Assembly: GCA_930367215.1 (NCBI GenBank)
Contig: OV884059.1
Span: 234,049,803 to 234,113,802, forward strand
From: Pollenia angustigena
Lineage: Eukaryota > Arthropoda > Insecta > Diptera > Polleniidae
Length of the DNA stretch: 64,000 nt
Direction: 5' to 3'
Position 1 is the first letter of the stretch; each line of letters starts with the position of its first letter. The notes under the pieces were generated by a model that searched no databases, was not told the origin of the DNA, and saw only the letters and a list, made by a program, of their open reading frames with translations. The translations under genes and the position numbers were made by a program. Positions 10,009 to 20,010 of the stretch are shown piece by piece.

Positions 10009-11243
10009 TATACCCTCCACTACAATTACTTGTGAAGAGGGTATATTAAGTTTGTCATTCCGTGTGAAACTTTTTTATTATTCATCTCAGACCCCATAAA
10101 GTGTATATATTCTGGGTCCTTGAGTAATTCTAAGTAGATTTAGCCATGTCCGTCTGTCTGTCCGTCTGTTAAAAACACGCTTACTTTCGAACAACTCAAA
10201 AGAAATGAACAAACTTGGTGCCAAATTGCTTGTAGTTATCCTAAGCAGTTTGGGATTGAAATCCAGCAAAATCGGTTCAGTAGAACCAGACCTATGAATC
10301 AAAATGTGGAACCACCACCTAAAAAAATTGATAATTTTGTTACAAAAAATAACATAAATGCTGGAACAAGGCACGGAATGAGATAAGATTTTGCAAAAAT
10401 TTGTTTTATTTGACTGGAAATTACGCTGCTAAATTTCGTGAAGATCCGTTCATAATTTACCCTAAGCCCCATATAAACATTTCTCCCGGAAAACAGTTTA
10501 GTACGCCTAAACCCGTAAAAAATAACGCTAGCGTAACAAAATTTGGTACGTCACAGTTTTTGAGGACTAGAAATAACACTGTGAAATTTCGTGAAGATCG
10601 GTACATAATTTACCCTATGCCCCATAGAAACCTTACTCCCGGAAAACAGTTTAGTACACCTAAAACCATAATTAATAATGCTATCATAACAGAAATTGGT
10701 ACGTCACAGTTTTAAAGGACTAGAAATTACGCTGTGAAATTTCGTGATGATCGGTCCATAATTTACCCTAGACCCCATATAAACCCTACTACCGGAAAAC
10801 AGTTTAGACGCCTAAAACCGTAAAAAATAACGCTAGCGTAACAAAAATTGGTACGTAACAGTTTTTTAGGACTATAAATGATACGTGAAATTTCGTGAAG
10901 ATCGGTACATAATTTACCCTAGGCCCCATAGAAACCATCTCCCGGAAAACAGTTTAGTACACCTAAAACCATTATTAATAATGCTATCATAACAGAAATT
11001 GGTACGTCACGGTTTTAAAGGACTAGAAATGACGGTGTGAAATTTCGTGATGATAATTTATCCTAGGCCCAATATAAACCCTACTACCGGAAAACAGTTT
11101 AGTCGCCTAAAACCATAATTAATTACAAATCGTCACAGTTTAAGATAATAATAACATCATACAGATATTATCCTTAGACATTCGAACTGTCGGTGGAGGG
11201 TATCAAAGATTCGGCACAGCCGAATATAGCACTCTAACTTGTT
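10009..11243 (+). mobile_element. DINE-1/Helentron-like element, complete copy
   Basis: It starts TATACCCTCCACTACAATTA, followed by 'gggtatattaagtttgtcat' and the conserved block with 'ccccataaagtgtatatatt' and 'gtccgtctgtctgtccgtctg', as known from Drosophila DINE-1. The centre is a tandem array (see separate entry). The 3' end has a perfect hairpin at 11209-11225, ATTCGGC-aca-GCCGAAT, then 'atagcactctaacttgtt'. Helitron-type elements end in a short hairpin and lack target duplications; none is visible here. There is no coding capacity. Confidence 0.85.
10420..11075 (+). repeat. Tandem repeats of about 152 bp inside the DINE-like element
   Basis: The word GTGAAATTTCGTGAAGATCG and the following 'cataatttaccctaggcccc', 'cccggaaaacagtttag' recur at about 10430, 10580, 10733, 10884 and 11036, giving four to five units with 10-15 percent difference. 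A neighbouring copy (11441-12578) has fewer, more diverged units. Confidence 0.9.
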
Positions 11244-11440
11244 ATATTTTATTTTATATTTTTTATATTTTTTAAGTATCGACTGAAAGGATTATAAATT
11301 AACTTGCTTTCGAATCGAAAAAGTATTCGATCAAGACTGCCAGAGTTAGCCCCCTGGTTTTATAATAAAACGCACGTGGACTCGGCAGTAAGGTGGCAGT
11401 AAGGTGTTGTGAGTTCGGACCTCAACAAATTGTATCTTCT

Positions 11441-12578
11441 TATACCTTCCACCACAATTAGTTGGGAAGAGAGTGTACTAAGTCTGTCATTCCGTGTGAA
11501 ACTTTTTTATTATTCATCTCAGACGCAATAAAGTATATATATATATTCTGGCTCCTTGTGTAATTCTAAGTCGATTAAGCGATGTCCGTCTGTCCGTCTG
11601 TTGAAAACAAGCTCACTTTCGAAAAAATCAAAAGAAATGCACAGACTTGGTGTCAAATTGCTTGTAGTTATCCTAAGCAGTTTGGTATTGAAATCCAGCA
11701 AAATCGGTCCAGTAGGATCAGAGCTATTAATCAAAATGTGGAACCATCACCTTAAAAAATTATTAATTTTGTTACAAAAACTAACATAAATGGTGGAACA
11801 ATGCACGGAATGATATAAGATCTTGCAAAAGTTTGTTTTATTCGACTGGAAATAACACTGCAAAATGTTGTGAAGATCGGTCTATAATTTACCTTAGGCC
11901 CGATATAAACCCTACTCCCGGAAAACAGTTTAACAGTATCAGAATAAAACTGAATATTCCACAGTCTTATAGGCCAAAAATAGCACTTATAAATTTCGTG
12001 ATGATCGGTCCACAATTTACTATAAATACGCCTAAACCGTACCGGATATATTTATTGTGGTCAAATTTCTTCCAACTTAGTTTCATATAGCCAGAAAAAA
12101 TGTTATGCAATTTTGTGATATACAGTCCATAATTAACCTTAGGACCCAAATTTAGCAGACTTCTGAAATTCGCTGTAAACGCTAAAACTAATTTCACTGC
12201 TGTATTGAAATTTATGTTTTATGATACCAGAAATCACTCTGCAGAATTTTGGGATGATTGGTTGGTTCATAGCTTACCATGGCTCCAATATAAATCCCCT
12301 CCTAAAAATCATTTAAGTTCGGCTTAAGCTGTTACGAATCATGATACTTTACTCAAGCTAGTAAAAATTGATAACAAAAAGCATAATACTTTCTAATTGT
12401 CGGCAAATAATTTAATATAATGCTTAACCGCCACCAATTTAAATGCTGATATCTGTTTTTATAGAAATAAGTTAGTAATAAATAGATATCATACAGATCC
12501 TATAGATAGGTCATATAGATATAGATCGGTGGAGGGTAGCAAAGATTCGGCACAGTCAACTATAGCACTCTAACTTGT
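11441..12578 (+). mobile_element. DINE-1/Helentron-like element, second copy
   Basis: It starts TATACCTTCCACCACAATTA and carries the same conserved 5' block, two to three worn 152-bp-type units, and the 3' end 'ggtggagggtagcaaagattcggcacag'. The terminal hairpin is broken here (GTCAACTATAGC instead of GCCGAATATAGC). Same strand as the first copy and about 200 bases downstream of it. Confidence 0.85.
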
Positions 12579-13080
12579 TTTAACTAAAATTTTTTGTAGT
12601 AGTTAATTTTTAACTGCTCATGTGCGTTATTAGCTTTAGGCTCATTTGTTAGGAGGAGCCATGAGTTTTTCTTACCTTTTCAAACAAAAATAATAATGAG
12701 CTTTTCACCCTAAAAATAAGCAGTCCACAGATTCTGCATTGTTATTTGATGTCTTACTTGGTAGGAAAATTATTGCTGGGTTATTTATTTATTTGTTGTA
12801 GAAAATTGTACCATTTTTAATGTTTCCCAACTCTGAAGGTTATTTCCAAAGTTTTGTTTAAAAACCTCGTATGTTTGTAAGAAGCGTTTGTGGAAATGTT
12901 TAAAAAAGTTCAAAATAGCGTTTAGTTCTTTAAGATGAATTTGAAGAGCAACACGTTCTGGGCAAAAATTTGTTTAAATATAATCACAGCTACTTACAAT
13001 ACTTGACAAAGAATGTTTATGTGTTTATTATGATATATAAGCAGTATAAGGTCATTCAATTTCCATTCAATTCTATCCGA
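12579..13080. other. No recognised feature
   Basis: AT-rich sequence between the DINE-like element and the RTE relic, with no coding pattern. Confidence 0.4.
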
Positions 13081-13084
13081 CGCT

Positions 13085-14540
13085 TGTTTTTTGATCTCGG
13101 TTAAGGTCTTGTTCTGCTTGTTAGCGTTTTATTCAATTTAGCGACGCCATGTATGCGATAGTCATGCCCTTTTTTCGGTTACTTTGAGGACTCCATTTAA
13201 TAGCTAGTCTTGATGTATCGTTAGAAATCCAGCGCCACTTTCTTTTAAGAATTCTTTTCTTATTGGAGTTTGCTTTATTTCTCTCCACCGCCCTTCGTTG
13301 GATATTGTTTGGCACCAGTATATTTTTGGGATTCTCCGCAAGTTTATATTCCGATTGGATGTGATTCACGAGTCACACCCATAAAGAAGTAACGCAGGTG
13401 TTGAAAATGTTCAGTTTGGTTCTACTTGATATGTGAGAATACCGCCAGATGGTACATAAGAGACCAAATGACCGCTTGCCACGGTAGATGCGTTTCTGTA
13501 CATAATCACTTAAACCACTAGTGGCTGTTAAGTGGTGGCTGTCAGGTCACAGAAACATCTTCTAGTTCTTCTCCATCTATGGAGAACGTCCTATCATTTG
13601 AGGAGTTTATATGCACTTCCTTGGTCTTTGCTATTTTATGGGGATACTACAATTTTTAGTTTCATTTGGTACAATTGGTATTTTTCTGCCATATAATATT
13701 TGTAAGAAAGTAGGCAGATATCGATACTTTCCCGTAAGAATGTATTAAGCGACACTTTTTTCGAAAATGACTTTTTGATGTGGAACTATACTAGAAGTTA
13801 AGCGCCACATTTTGGCCTGGGTTTCGCTGCCCTATCATGGATGCAAAGGAAACTAGAGTGAAAATAAAATTGTATCAACCGTCAAGTTTTCTCACTGGAA
13901 TAATGTTGCACCCTGTAATTTGTATTATCCGCCAAAGAAATTATGCTAAGCCACATTTTTAAATATGTTTTGTATTCTGAAAATCGCTTTCCAAATATGT
14001 TTCTTTCAATAAAATCCGAAAAATAAATAACTAAATGAGACGTTTTTTTCGTTTCCTACACAATTTTAGAAATGTCGCTTAATACATTCTTACGGGAAGG
14101 TATCGATATCATCTTCATAATCGAGATCTTCCTGCCTTCTCTAAAAACCCCATGAAATGCTTCTTTCCTCACTTGTTGCTCTTTTTATAAAGTTGTCTAA
14201 AACTATATTAAGGAGCAGAAGTGATAGAATACAGCCCTGGTTAATGGCTGTAGTTACGTTAAATTGGTAAATAACGCAGCCTTCATGCAAAACCGTTCAA
14301 TTTACGTTATCGCAGAGGGCTTATATCAGCCGCATTATCTTTGTGGGAGTACCTTTTTTGCGTGGGCATTACAGAGCACCGAATGTGATCGGCATTCAAA
14401 TGCCTTCTTAATCTTAAAGTGTATAAGGACTAGGTACAGAGGAGATCACCACTCAACTGACTGTTCTATAATTATCTTTAGACTGTTCGCATGATCCTTT
14501 CAAGATTTTTTGGGTAGATTGAATGCAATTGAGAGCCTTT
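13085..14540 (-). pseudogene. RTE-type reverse transcriptase relic
   Basis: Read on the minus strand: about 14450 gives I-I-E-Q-S-V-E-W, then L-I-H-F-K-I-K-K-A-F (motif A; the first catalytic Asp is His). About 14240 gives N-Q-G-C-I-L-S-L-L-L-L-N-I-V-L-D (motif B region). About 14130 gives Q-E-D-L-D-Y-E-D-D-I-D, the YxDD box with Glu at the variable position. About 13640 gives A-K-T-K-E-V-H-I-N-S-S-N-D, then E-E-L-E-D-V. About 13290-13140 gives K-R-K-W-R-W-I and L-A-I-K-W-S-P-Q-S-N-R-K-K. The order and words match the element at 35036. Stops and frameshifts are frequent, and a MITE splits it beside the YxDD box. Dead. Confidence 0.75.
13717..14110. mobile_element. Palindromic MITE inserted in the RT catalytic box
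   Basis: The ends GATATCGATACTTTCCCGTA and, inverted, GATATCGATACCTTCCCGTA continue as AGAATGTATTAAGCGACA on both sides, giving a TIR of 38 bp with one difference. It interrupts the RTE relic just after the Y-E-D-D codons. The host itself supplies GATAT at the right junction, so the exact edge and target duplication cannot be fixed. Confidence 0.85.
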
Positions 14541-16640
14541 TGCTTATAGTTTGTGAAATAAATTTGCTCGCTATATTGATGATTGTGATACAACGCTAGT
14601 TCCTAAATTGAGATAAATCTTGTTTTTTTCAGAATTCTTCATGATAAGTTTGCGTGAAATGTCTGCTGTCATATGGAATAGTAGCTTAAGTCGTTATTTC
14701 AATTAGGAAAGGTGCAAAATCTTTCATATTTACTCAATATTTTTTTTTACCATTTATTTTTTTCCATTTTTAAGCGTCCCATCCATTTTACAATATTATT
14801 GTTTATGTTATTTGCCATATTATTTCCATTTTCCTTTTCATTATGCAATAAGTGGCACAAATTTTTCAATTTAAATATGGTGCAACTTTCATTAAAAAAA
14901 AACTTAACCTATAAGAAAAACAGCATTGTACAATGTTGCCAACACATTTCACAATATTTGTTTTCGTTGTGCAATTAAAATAAAATGTCGTGATTGTCGC
15001 TGCCTTCGAATTGTGTCGATGTTGCCTTTAATAATTGTGGTGATTGTTTTTTATGATTTGTTTAGAAAAAACTTCTAGTTTTTTAAAAAAATAGTACAAT
15101 TCTACTGCTTTATTGTTTTTCACTTAGTTTTGTTTAAAAAAAAATCAACAAAATTGAACATAATCTGTTATTCAAAAGAACTAGAGAGCGAGAGATTTTA
15201 AGTGCAACAACTTTTTCCTTGACAGTCACAGAATTTTTGCAGAATATGGGTTGGGACGAGGGGAGAAACTATTGAAATTCTTTATTGGGGGTTTTAGAGG
15301 TAAAACCGTTTGTTTTATTTACTCGTAAACCTTAAATTGTGCAATTTGTTCATGGCAAAACTTTGGTAAATATTTGGAAAAAAAACAAAATAAATAAATT
15401 TTGCTTAGTAAATAAATTGTTGCAGCAAGAGTTGATTGCAGCTATGAAGAGTGTTCAATTTTAGAATTTTTAAAACCCTGTGCCAAGGAATGTTTAAAAA
15501 GCCCTTTAGCATTTATAATTTGTAAATTCCAAATTAGTTGAATCAAAGAAAACCCCATGAATTATTAATGATTTACAAATGAATAAGAATAAATTTAAGA
15601 ATGCTTGGGAAAGTGGAGGACAATTCAAAAGTTCTTGAAACAGTTTGAGTACATTAAATGGAATGAAAAGAGTCATAAAAGGACTCTGTGCGTAAATAAA
15701 ATTTGCATGGAAATAAAACTTTTAAACATGTTTTATTTATGCTTTAAATTGATTTTAAAACTTTAACTTAAGCCCTTGCAATTCAGTTGATTTCAATTAT
15801 TTACTTTAAAAAAGTATTCAATCAAATCTACTTATCTAAAATCAAATTCAATATGTTCTGGAAAGTAAAAGTTAACACAAAGTGTTTTCAATGTCACCCG
15901 TCAAAATCCCTGTTTCCTGTCTAAGACTTTTTTCCATTAAAAATAATGGCAAATAAAGAAAGACATATTTTGATTTACTGTCGAAAAACTTTTCCTTTTC
16001 AAAGCCTTTGAGATTTGCCATTCATCCTTTTCAAATTTATTTTTAGTTGGATTTGTTTGGTTTTTTTACTACTTTTTGTACTGGCAAATTTGATTTCCGT
16101 TTGTGTTTTTATTAAAAAAATTTTAGATATCCTTTTTTTTTGCTTAACTTCAAGCCAGAAAAAATGAGCAAAAAAGTAAATATTTTCATATTGATTTTTA
16201 CTATCTTTTCTTTTTGGGTTCATTTTAAGGTTAAATTGTTTTAAAAACTTCTTAAGAAAGTTTTAAATATTTATTGCAACATTTTTAAATGTATTTTATT
16301 TATTTTTTGTTTGTTTTGTTAAATATTGATTTATTTGTATGCAAATCATATTTTTTCTCTATTTGGTTTTTTTGTTTAAATGTTACATTTTAATTTATAC
16401 CTGTAAAGGGTATTTTTTAAGTCCGATTGAGTCTACGAAAGGATTAGCTTTCAAATGAACTGCCATACTACGCTCAACTTTTGAGATTTATTAGCAATTT
16501 ACCTTCCGTAAAACGCTTAAAATACGCTACAAATTCACTTCGAAAATCAGGCTTTCTTCCTTACTAAGCTTATGTATGCATTGTCAAAGCAGTGTTTAAA
16601 TCAAGTAATTATACTTAACAACACTGGCATTGTCATTTTT
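14541..16640. other. 2.1 kb AT-rich sequence, no feature recognised
   Basis: Long T- and A-runs, and no TIRs, retroelement motifs or coding pattern found. The 74-96-codon open frames are compositional. It could be host intron or long-decayed repeats. Confidence 0.4.
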
Positions 16641-17136
16641 AACTCCCCGACTCCCCACCTCGGAGGCTTAAACGGATCATCTTAGGAATATTTCGCCTGA
16701 GATTCTGCAAAAATCAGATCTCAAATGGTCCTCACGATCTCATCCGATCGTGGCTGTCCAGACATCCCCTGGCACCACGAGAGTAAGTAGCCCACGGAAG
16801 CACGGCACTAGGCTGCCTATTGGTTGAGACCTGCTTAAGTATGCTTTTTGCGGCAAATTTTTTCTATCTTTCAAAAAGATTGTCTTTGCGAAAGATTTAT
16901 TTTTCCATTGAAAATATACACTCTTCGATCACGTAAACTACTTGTAGTTTACTAATCAAAGGGATGTGCTGAAATCTTACTAAAGGGGAAGATACTGCAA
17001 GCATTTCTCAAAAAGCAGTGGATGTTAGATGGCTCCAGCTCCTGCATAATCTAGTCGGATTATGCACTTAAATTGCTACATGGGTATATTGGTTGCGATC
17101 ACACTCTGGAGCGGTTGGTAAACGAATTGTTTATCA
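16641..17136. other. GC-richer segment of unknown origin, left part
   Basis: From 16640 to about 16850 the base composition rises ('cgatctcatccgatcgtgg', 'ccagacatcccctggcacca'). This is unlike the surroundings and suggests a retroelement 3' end or other transferred repeat, but no frame or motif was recognised. Continues after the MITE at 17438. Confidence 0.35.
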
Positions 17137-17437
17137 CAGGGCTGTGGAGTCGGAGTCGAAGTACTTACAACAACTCACTACTCGGACTCCAAAATTTTTG
17201 TACTTTTCATATATAATAACTATATTAAAACTCAATGCGGCACATATTAGAATAAAAATATCGATTTGAAATTTGAAAAGGTAATGCTTTAAAAAAAATT
17301 TAAAAGTTTAATAAGGTCCCGTCTCTTATACATGTAGCATCAAGGTAAGAGTATGTGTCGGAGTTGGAGTCGAATTTAAAAAATGTCAGACGTTAGAGTC
17401 AGAGTTGAAACTATTTTTGGATGACTCAACAGCCCTA
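17137..17437. mobile_element. hAT-like MITE with GGAGTCGGAGTCGAA words
   Basis: The ends are CAGGGCTGTGGAGTC and, inverted, TAGGGCTGTTGAGTC. Flanks are GTTTATCA (17129-17136) and GTTTTTCA (17438-17445), 7 of 8 identical, as expected for a hAT target duplication. The arms carry repeats of GGAGTYGGAGTCGAA in both orientations. 301 bp, no coding capacity. Confidence 0.85.
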
Positions 17438-17445
17438 GTTTTTCA

Positions 17446-17960
17446 CCTAGTGGTTAGGATCCACCATGGAGTAGGCCCTAGTGCTGTTAGCCATTTAAAT
17501 TTTTTGTACAGCTGTCATTTTATACTTTGGTGCTGTAGTTGCTTTCGTTTAAACACCAGCTGCGAAAAAGAATTGCATTTGTTGCACTGCAAAGCAATAT
17601 ACGTTTATAAAGATAGCCTCAGTCATAGATTGATTCTCTCAACTTATAGACGACTAAGGGCTACAAAATCAGAGCAAGTTAAACTCTCTTTTTGAATTAA
17701 AATGTGTTTAAACCAACAAATCTATAAATTACTAAACATATAAACCATTTTTAAACGCATAAAAGTGAGCGTTAAAACTACCAATACAGGCCATATTAAT
17801 TTGATAAGATTTATCGTAGTGCTGCCACATGTTATTGTTTTAACAACATTTTATACATGGGCCACTGATTTATTGTAGTTGAGTTTAAACTACATATAAC
17901 TTCAAGTTTAGTGCAACTAAACTAGCGTTTAAAACATCAGCGATTTGTTAGCCATAAGTG
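17446..17960. other. Right part of the GC-richer segment, then AT-rich sequence
   Basis: The first 200 bases continue the segment left of the MITE. A 96-codon open frame (17405-17695) crosses the MITE boundary and is therefore not a gene. From 17700 the sequence is AT-rich without features. Confidence 0.35.
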
Positions 17961-18151
17961 GCACACATGTTATCGACCACATGAACGGTTTTTTAATAAA
18001 CAAAATCGACGCATATGGGGTGAGACCAATCCACAACAGACCGTACAGACTCAATACATCCAGAAAAATTCACCGTGTGTTGCGATTTACACGCTAATGA
18101 CATTATTGGACCTTATTTCTGCAAAAATTAGGCCGGAGCATGCGTTATGAT

Positions 18152-19624
18152 TAGTGTTTGGGAATTCCCGGACTTTTTCATTTCCCGGGACATGGGAAAA
18201 AAAATATTTATTCCGGGAAATTTTTTTTATCAAAAATATTCATAAAAAAGTCAATAAAATTTTACAAAATTTTTGTTTAAAACAGTTTTTTTAAAAATTA
18301 ACAATATGTGTATCACCAATTTGCTTGTGTAAAACTATTTAAATATACAAAACACAATCAAAAAGTAAAAAAATAGTGTATAAAGTCATTTCTGAAAAAT
18401 TTAAGAAATAGGACTATTACAAAAAAGCTTTATACAAATACATAACTGAAATTAAGCTCATAGAATAAATTCGAAAAATAAAAATATGTTAAAAATAGAG
18501 ATCTTCGTTACCAAACTTAAACAAAAAACTAACATACATATGGGTAATTCCAAAGTGTTGAAAGTGACAGTCGTACGCTCCAAAAATGCAATAACATTTT
18601 AAGCAAATAATATTTTTACGTTTTCTTAACCCTTAAATTATAGTACTAAGAAAGCACTGTTATCTGTGCTAAAGTTTATGGAGGGCGCGATTCTAGATCA
18701 AAGATAATGTCAAAAGAAGTAACGGTTCGACCGTGAAATAAAACAGAAGTAGTTTTCGTGGCCATGTATAAAAAGGCGTAATTCAGCGAAACCTGGCACA
18801 ATTTTTTAGTCAAAATACTTTCAGAATTTTGCGTAGCAATGTATCATTAAAATGTCTTGGTTTGATTAAAAAATGTTCTGTATTTTCTTTTTTTTTTAAG
18901 CCAAAATCTTGGTCGATACGTGACATTTCGAACGTGAAATTTTTTCCGTAATAATTTAACTGAATCATGATTAAAATAAAAATTTACCTTTAAACCGAAT
19001 AACATATTTCTCTTTGAACTCTTCCTTAGATAACAGAGCATGTAAGAAAATTTTTTTGGAATAATTTTTATCAAATATCACCTCTTTTAACGGCCATTTT
19101 CACCTAGTTCGGTTATAATTAAATATCGGTTATAGCTGTCAAAACATATTGGTAACCGGAACTTTAATTGAAAGTTAGTTTTAACCGAACTTGGTGAAAA
19201 TGGCCGTAAGAAAGATAAATCTTAAAGAAAACATACAATAAAACATTCATAGTTTTTTAAAAATGTGGTTTTTAAAACCACTAATGCGTTGAGTAAGTCA
19301 CTGGACATTCTATTTCTCCACTTCGTTTTTGTCTTTTTACAGTAATGTCAACAATTTAAATTTAAAAGCGCTTATCAAAGGAAAAATCTATTTCTACGGG
19401 CAAAATAAATAAAACAAATCACTTTGAGCAACTGAAGTTTTGTTTTAAATATTTTTTATAAATAAAAAAAACAAAATTAAATTAAAATTAACGTTTTTTA
19501 TGTAAAATTGCTTATTTTATGAAATTCCCGGATTTCCCGGGAAAAATAAAAAAAAATTCCCGGGAATTCCCAGAAAATTTCTGACGGGAAATCAGACCCG
19601 GGAAATCCCGGACCCCAAACACTA
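18152..19624. mobile_element. hAT-like element with perfect 8-bp target duplication
   Basis: The ends TAGTGTTTGGGAATTCCCGG and, inverted, TAGTGTTTGGGGTCCGGGAT are TIRs rich in the word CCCGGGAA. Flanks are GTTATGAT at 18144-18151 and again at 19625-19632. Removing the element and one flank rejoins the mariner relic. 1473 bp; no transposase frame seen, so non-autonomous. Confidence 0.9.
19091..19206. mobile_element. 116-bp MITE with TAA target duplication
   Basis: The ends CGGCCATTTTCACCTAGTTC and, inverted, CGGCCATTTTCACCAAGTTC are flanked by TAA on both sides (19088-19090, 19207-19209). A 3-bp TWA-type duplication suggests a PIF/Harbinger-type origin. It lies inside the hAT-like element. 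Confidence 0.85.
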
Positions 19625-20010
19625 GTTATGATTGAAGGTTTGAAAATATTAATTACATTAATCCGGGCCAGATATGGTTTCAACAGAAAGGCGCTACGTG
19701 CCACACGTCGACCGCAACCATCGATTTATTGATATTTTAAGTTGACGATTTGACTCTTCTCGGTTATTTCCAGTGTGGCTATTTGAGGTAACTGGTTAAT
19801 GCTTCAAACCAGCAACAATCGAGTTCTTGAGGACCAATTTTGCTTGTATTATTCGTAACACACAGCTAGTAATGCTCCAAATAGTGGCCCACAATTAAAC
19901 GCTCAGAATGCGCTTTGTCAAGAATAGCAGTGGTGAAGACCCATTTGCCCGTAATCATTTTCCAATGCCAATATTTTTCTTTCGAAATAAAAAAATAGTT
20001 TGATTAAAAT

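Larger units (their letters stand above)
9866..11353. mobile_element. Palindromic MITE (GGCAGTCGTGATCGAATAC family) split by a DINE-like insertion
   Basis: The left arm is 9870-10000 (GGCAGTCGTTATCAAATATT, then TTTTCGATTCGAAAG). The right arm is 11290-11345 (CTTTCGAATCGAAAAAGTAT, then GATCAAGACTGCC). Together they match the uninterrupted 231-bp copy at 35928-36158. The DINE-like copy at 10009-11243 sits in the middle. The outer left end is worn. Confidence 0.75.
17965..20010 (+). pseudogene. Rosa-type mariner transposase relic split by a hAT element
   Basis: On the plus strand, frames give K-Q-N-R-R-I-W-G-E-T-N-P-Q (18005-18045), I-I-G-P-Y-F-C-K-N (about 18105), then after the hAT insertion I-W-F-Q-Q-K-G-A-T-C-H-T (about 19675; the second catalytic Asp is Lys), T-I-D-L-L, and the C-terminal V-M-L-Q and L-R-M-R-F-V-K blocks (19870-19950). 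Several frameshifts and stops are present. It belongs to the same broad group as the copies at 3609, 32038, 48994 and 60944 but is a separate, older lineage. TIRs were not identified. Confidence 0.7.

Noticed and set aside
17405..17695. 96-codon open frame
   Set aside because: It crosses the edge of a hAT-like MITE defined by TIR and target duplication, so it is a chance fusion.
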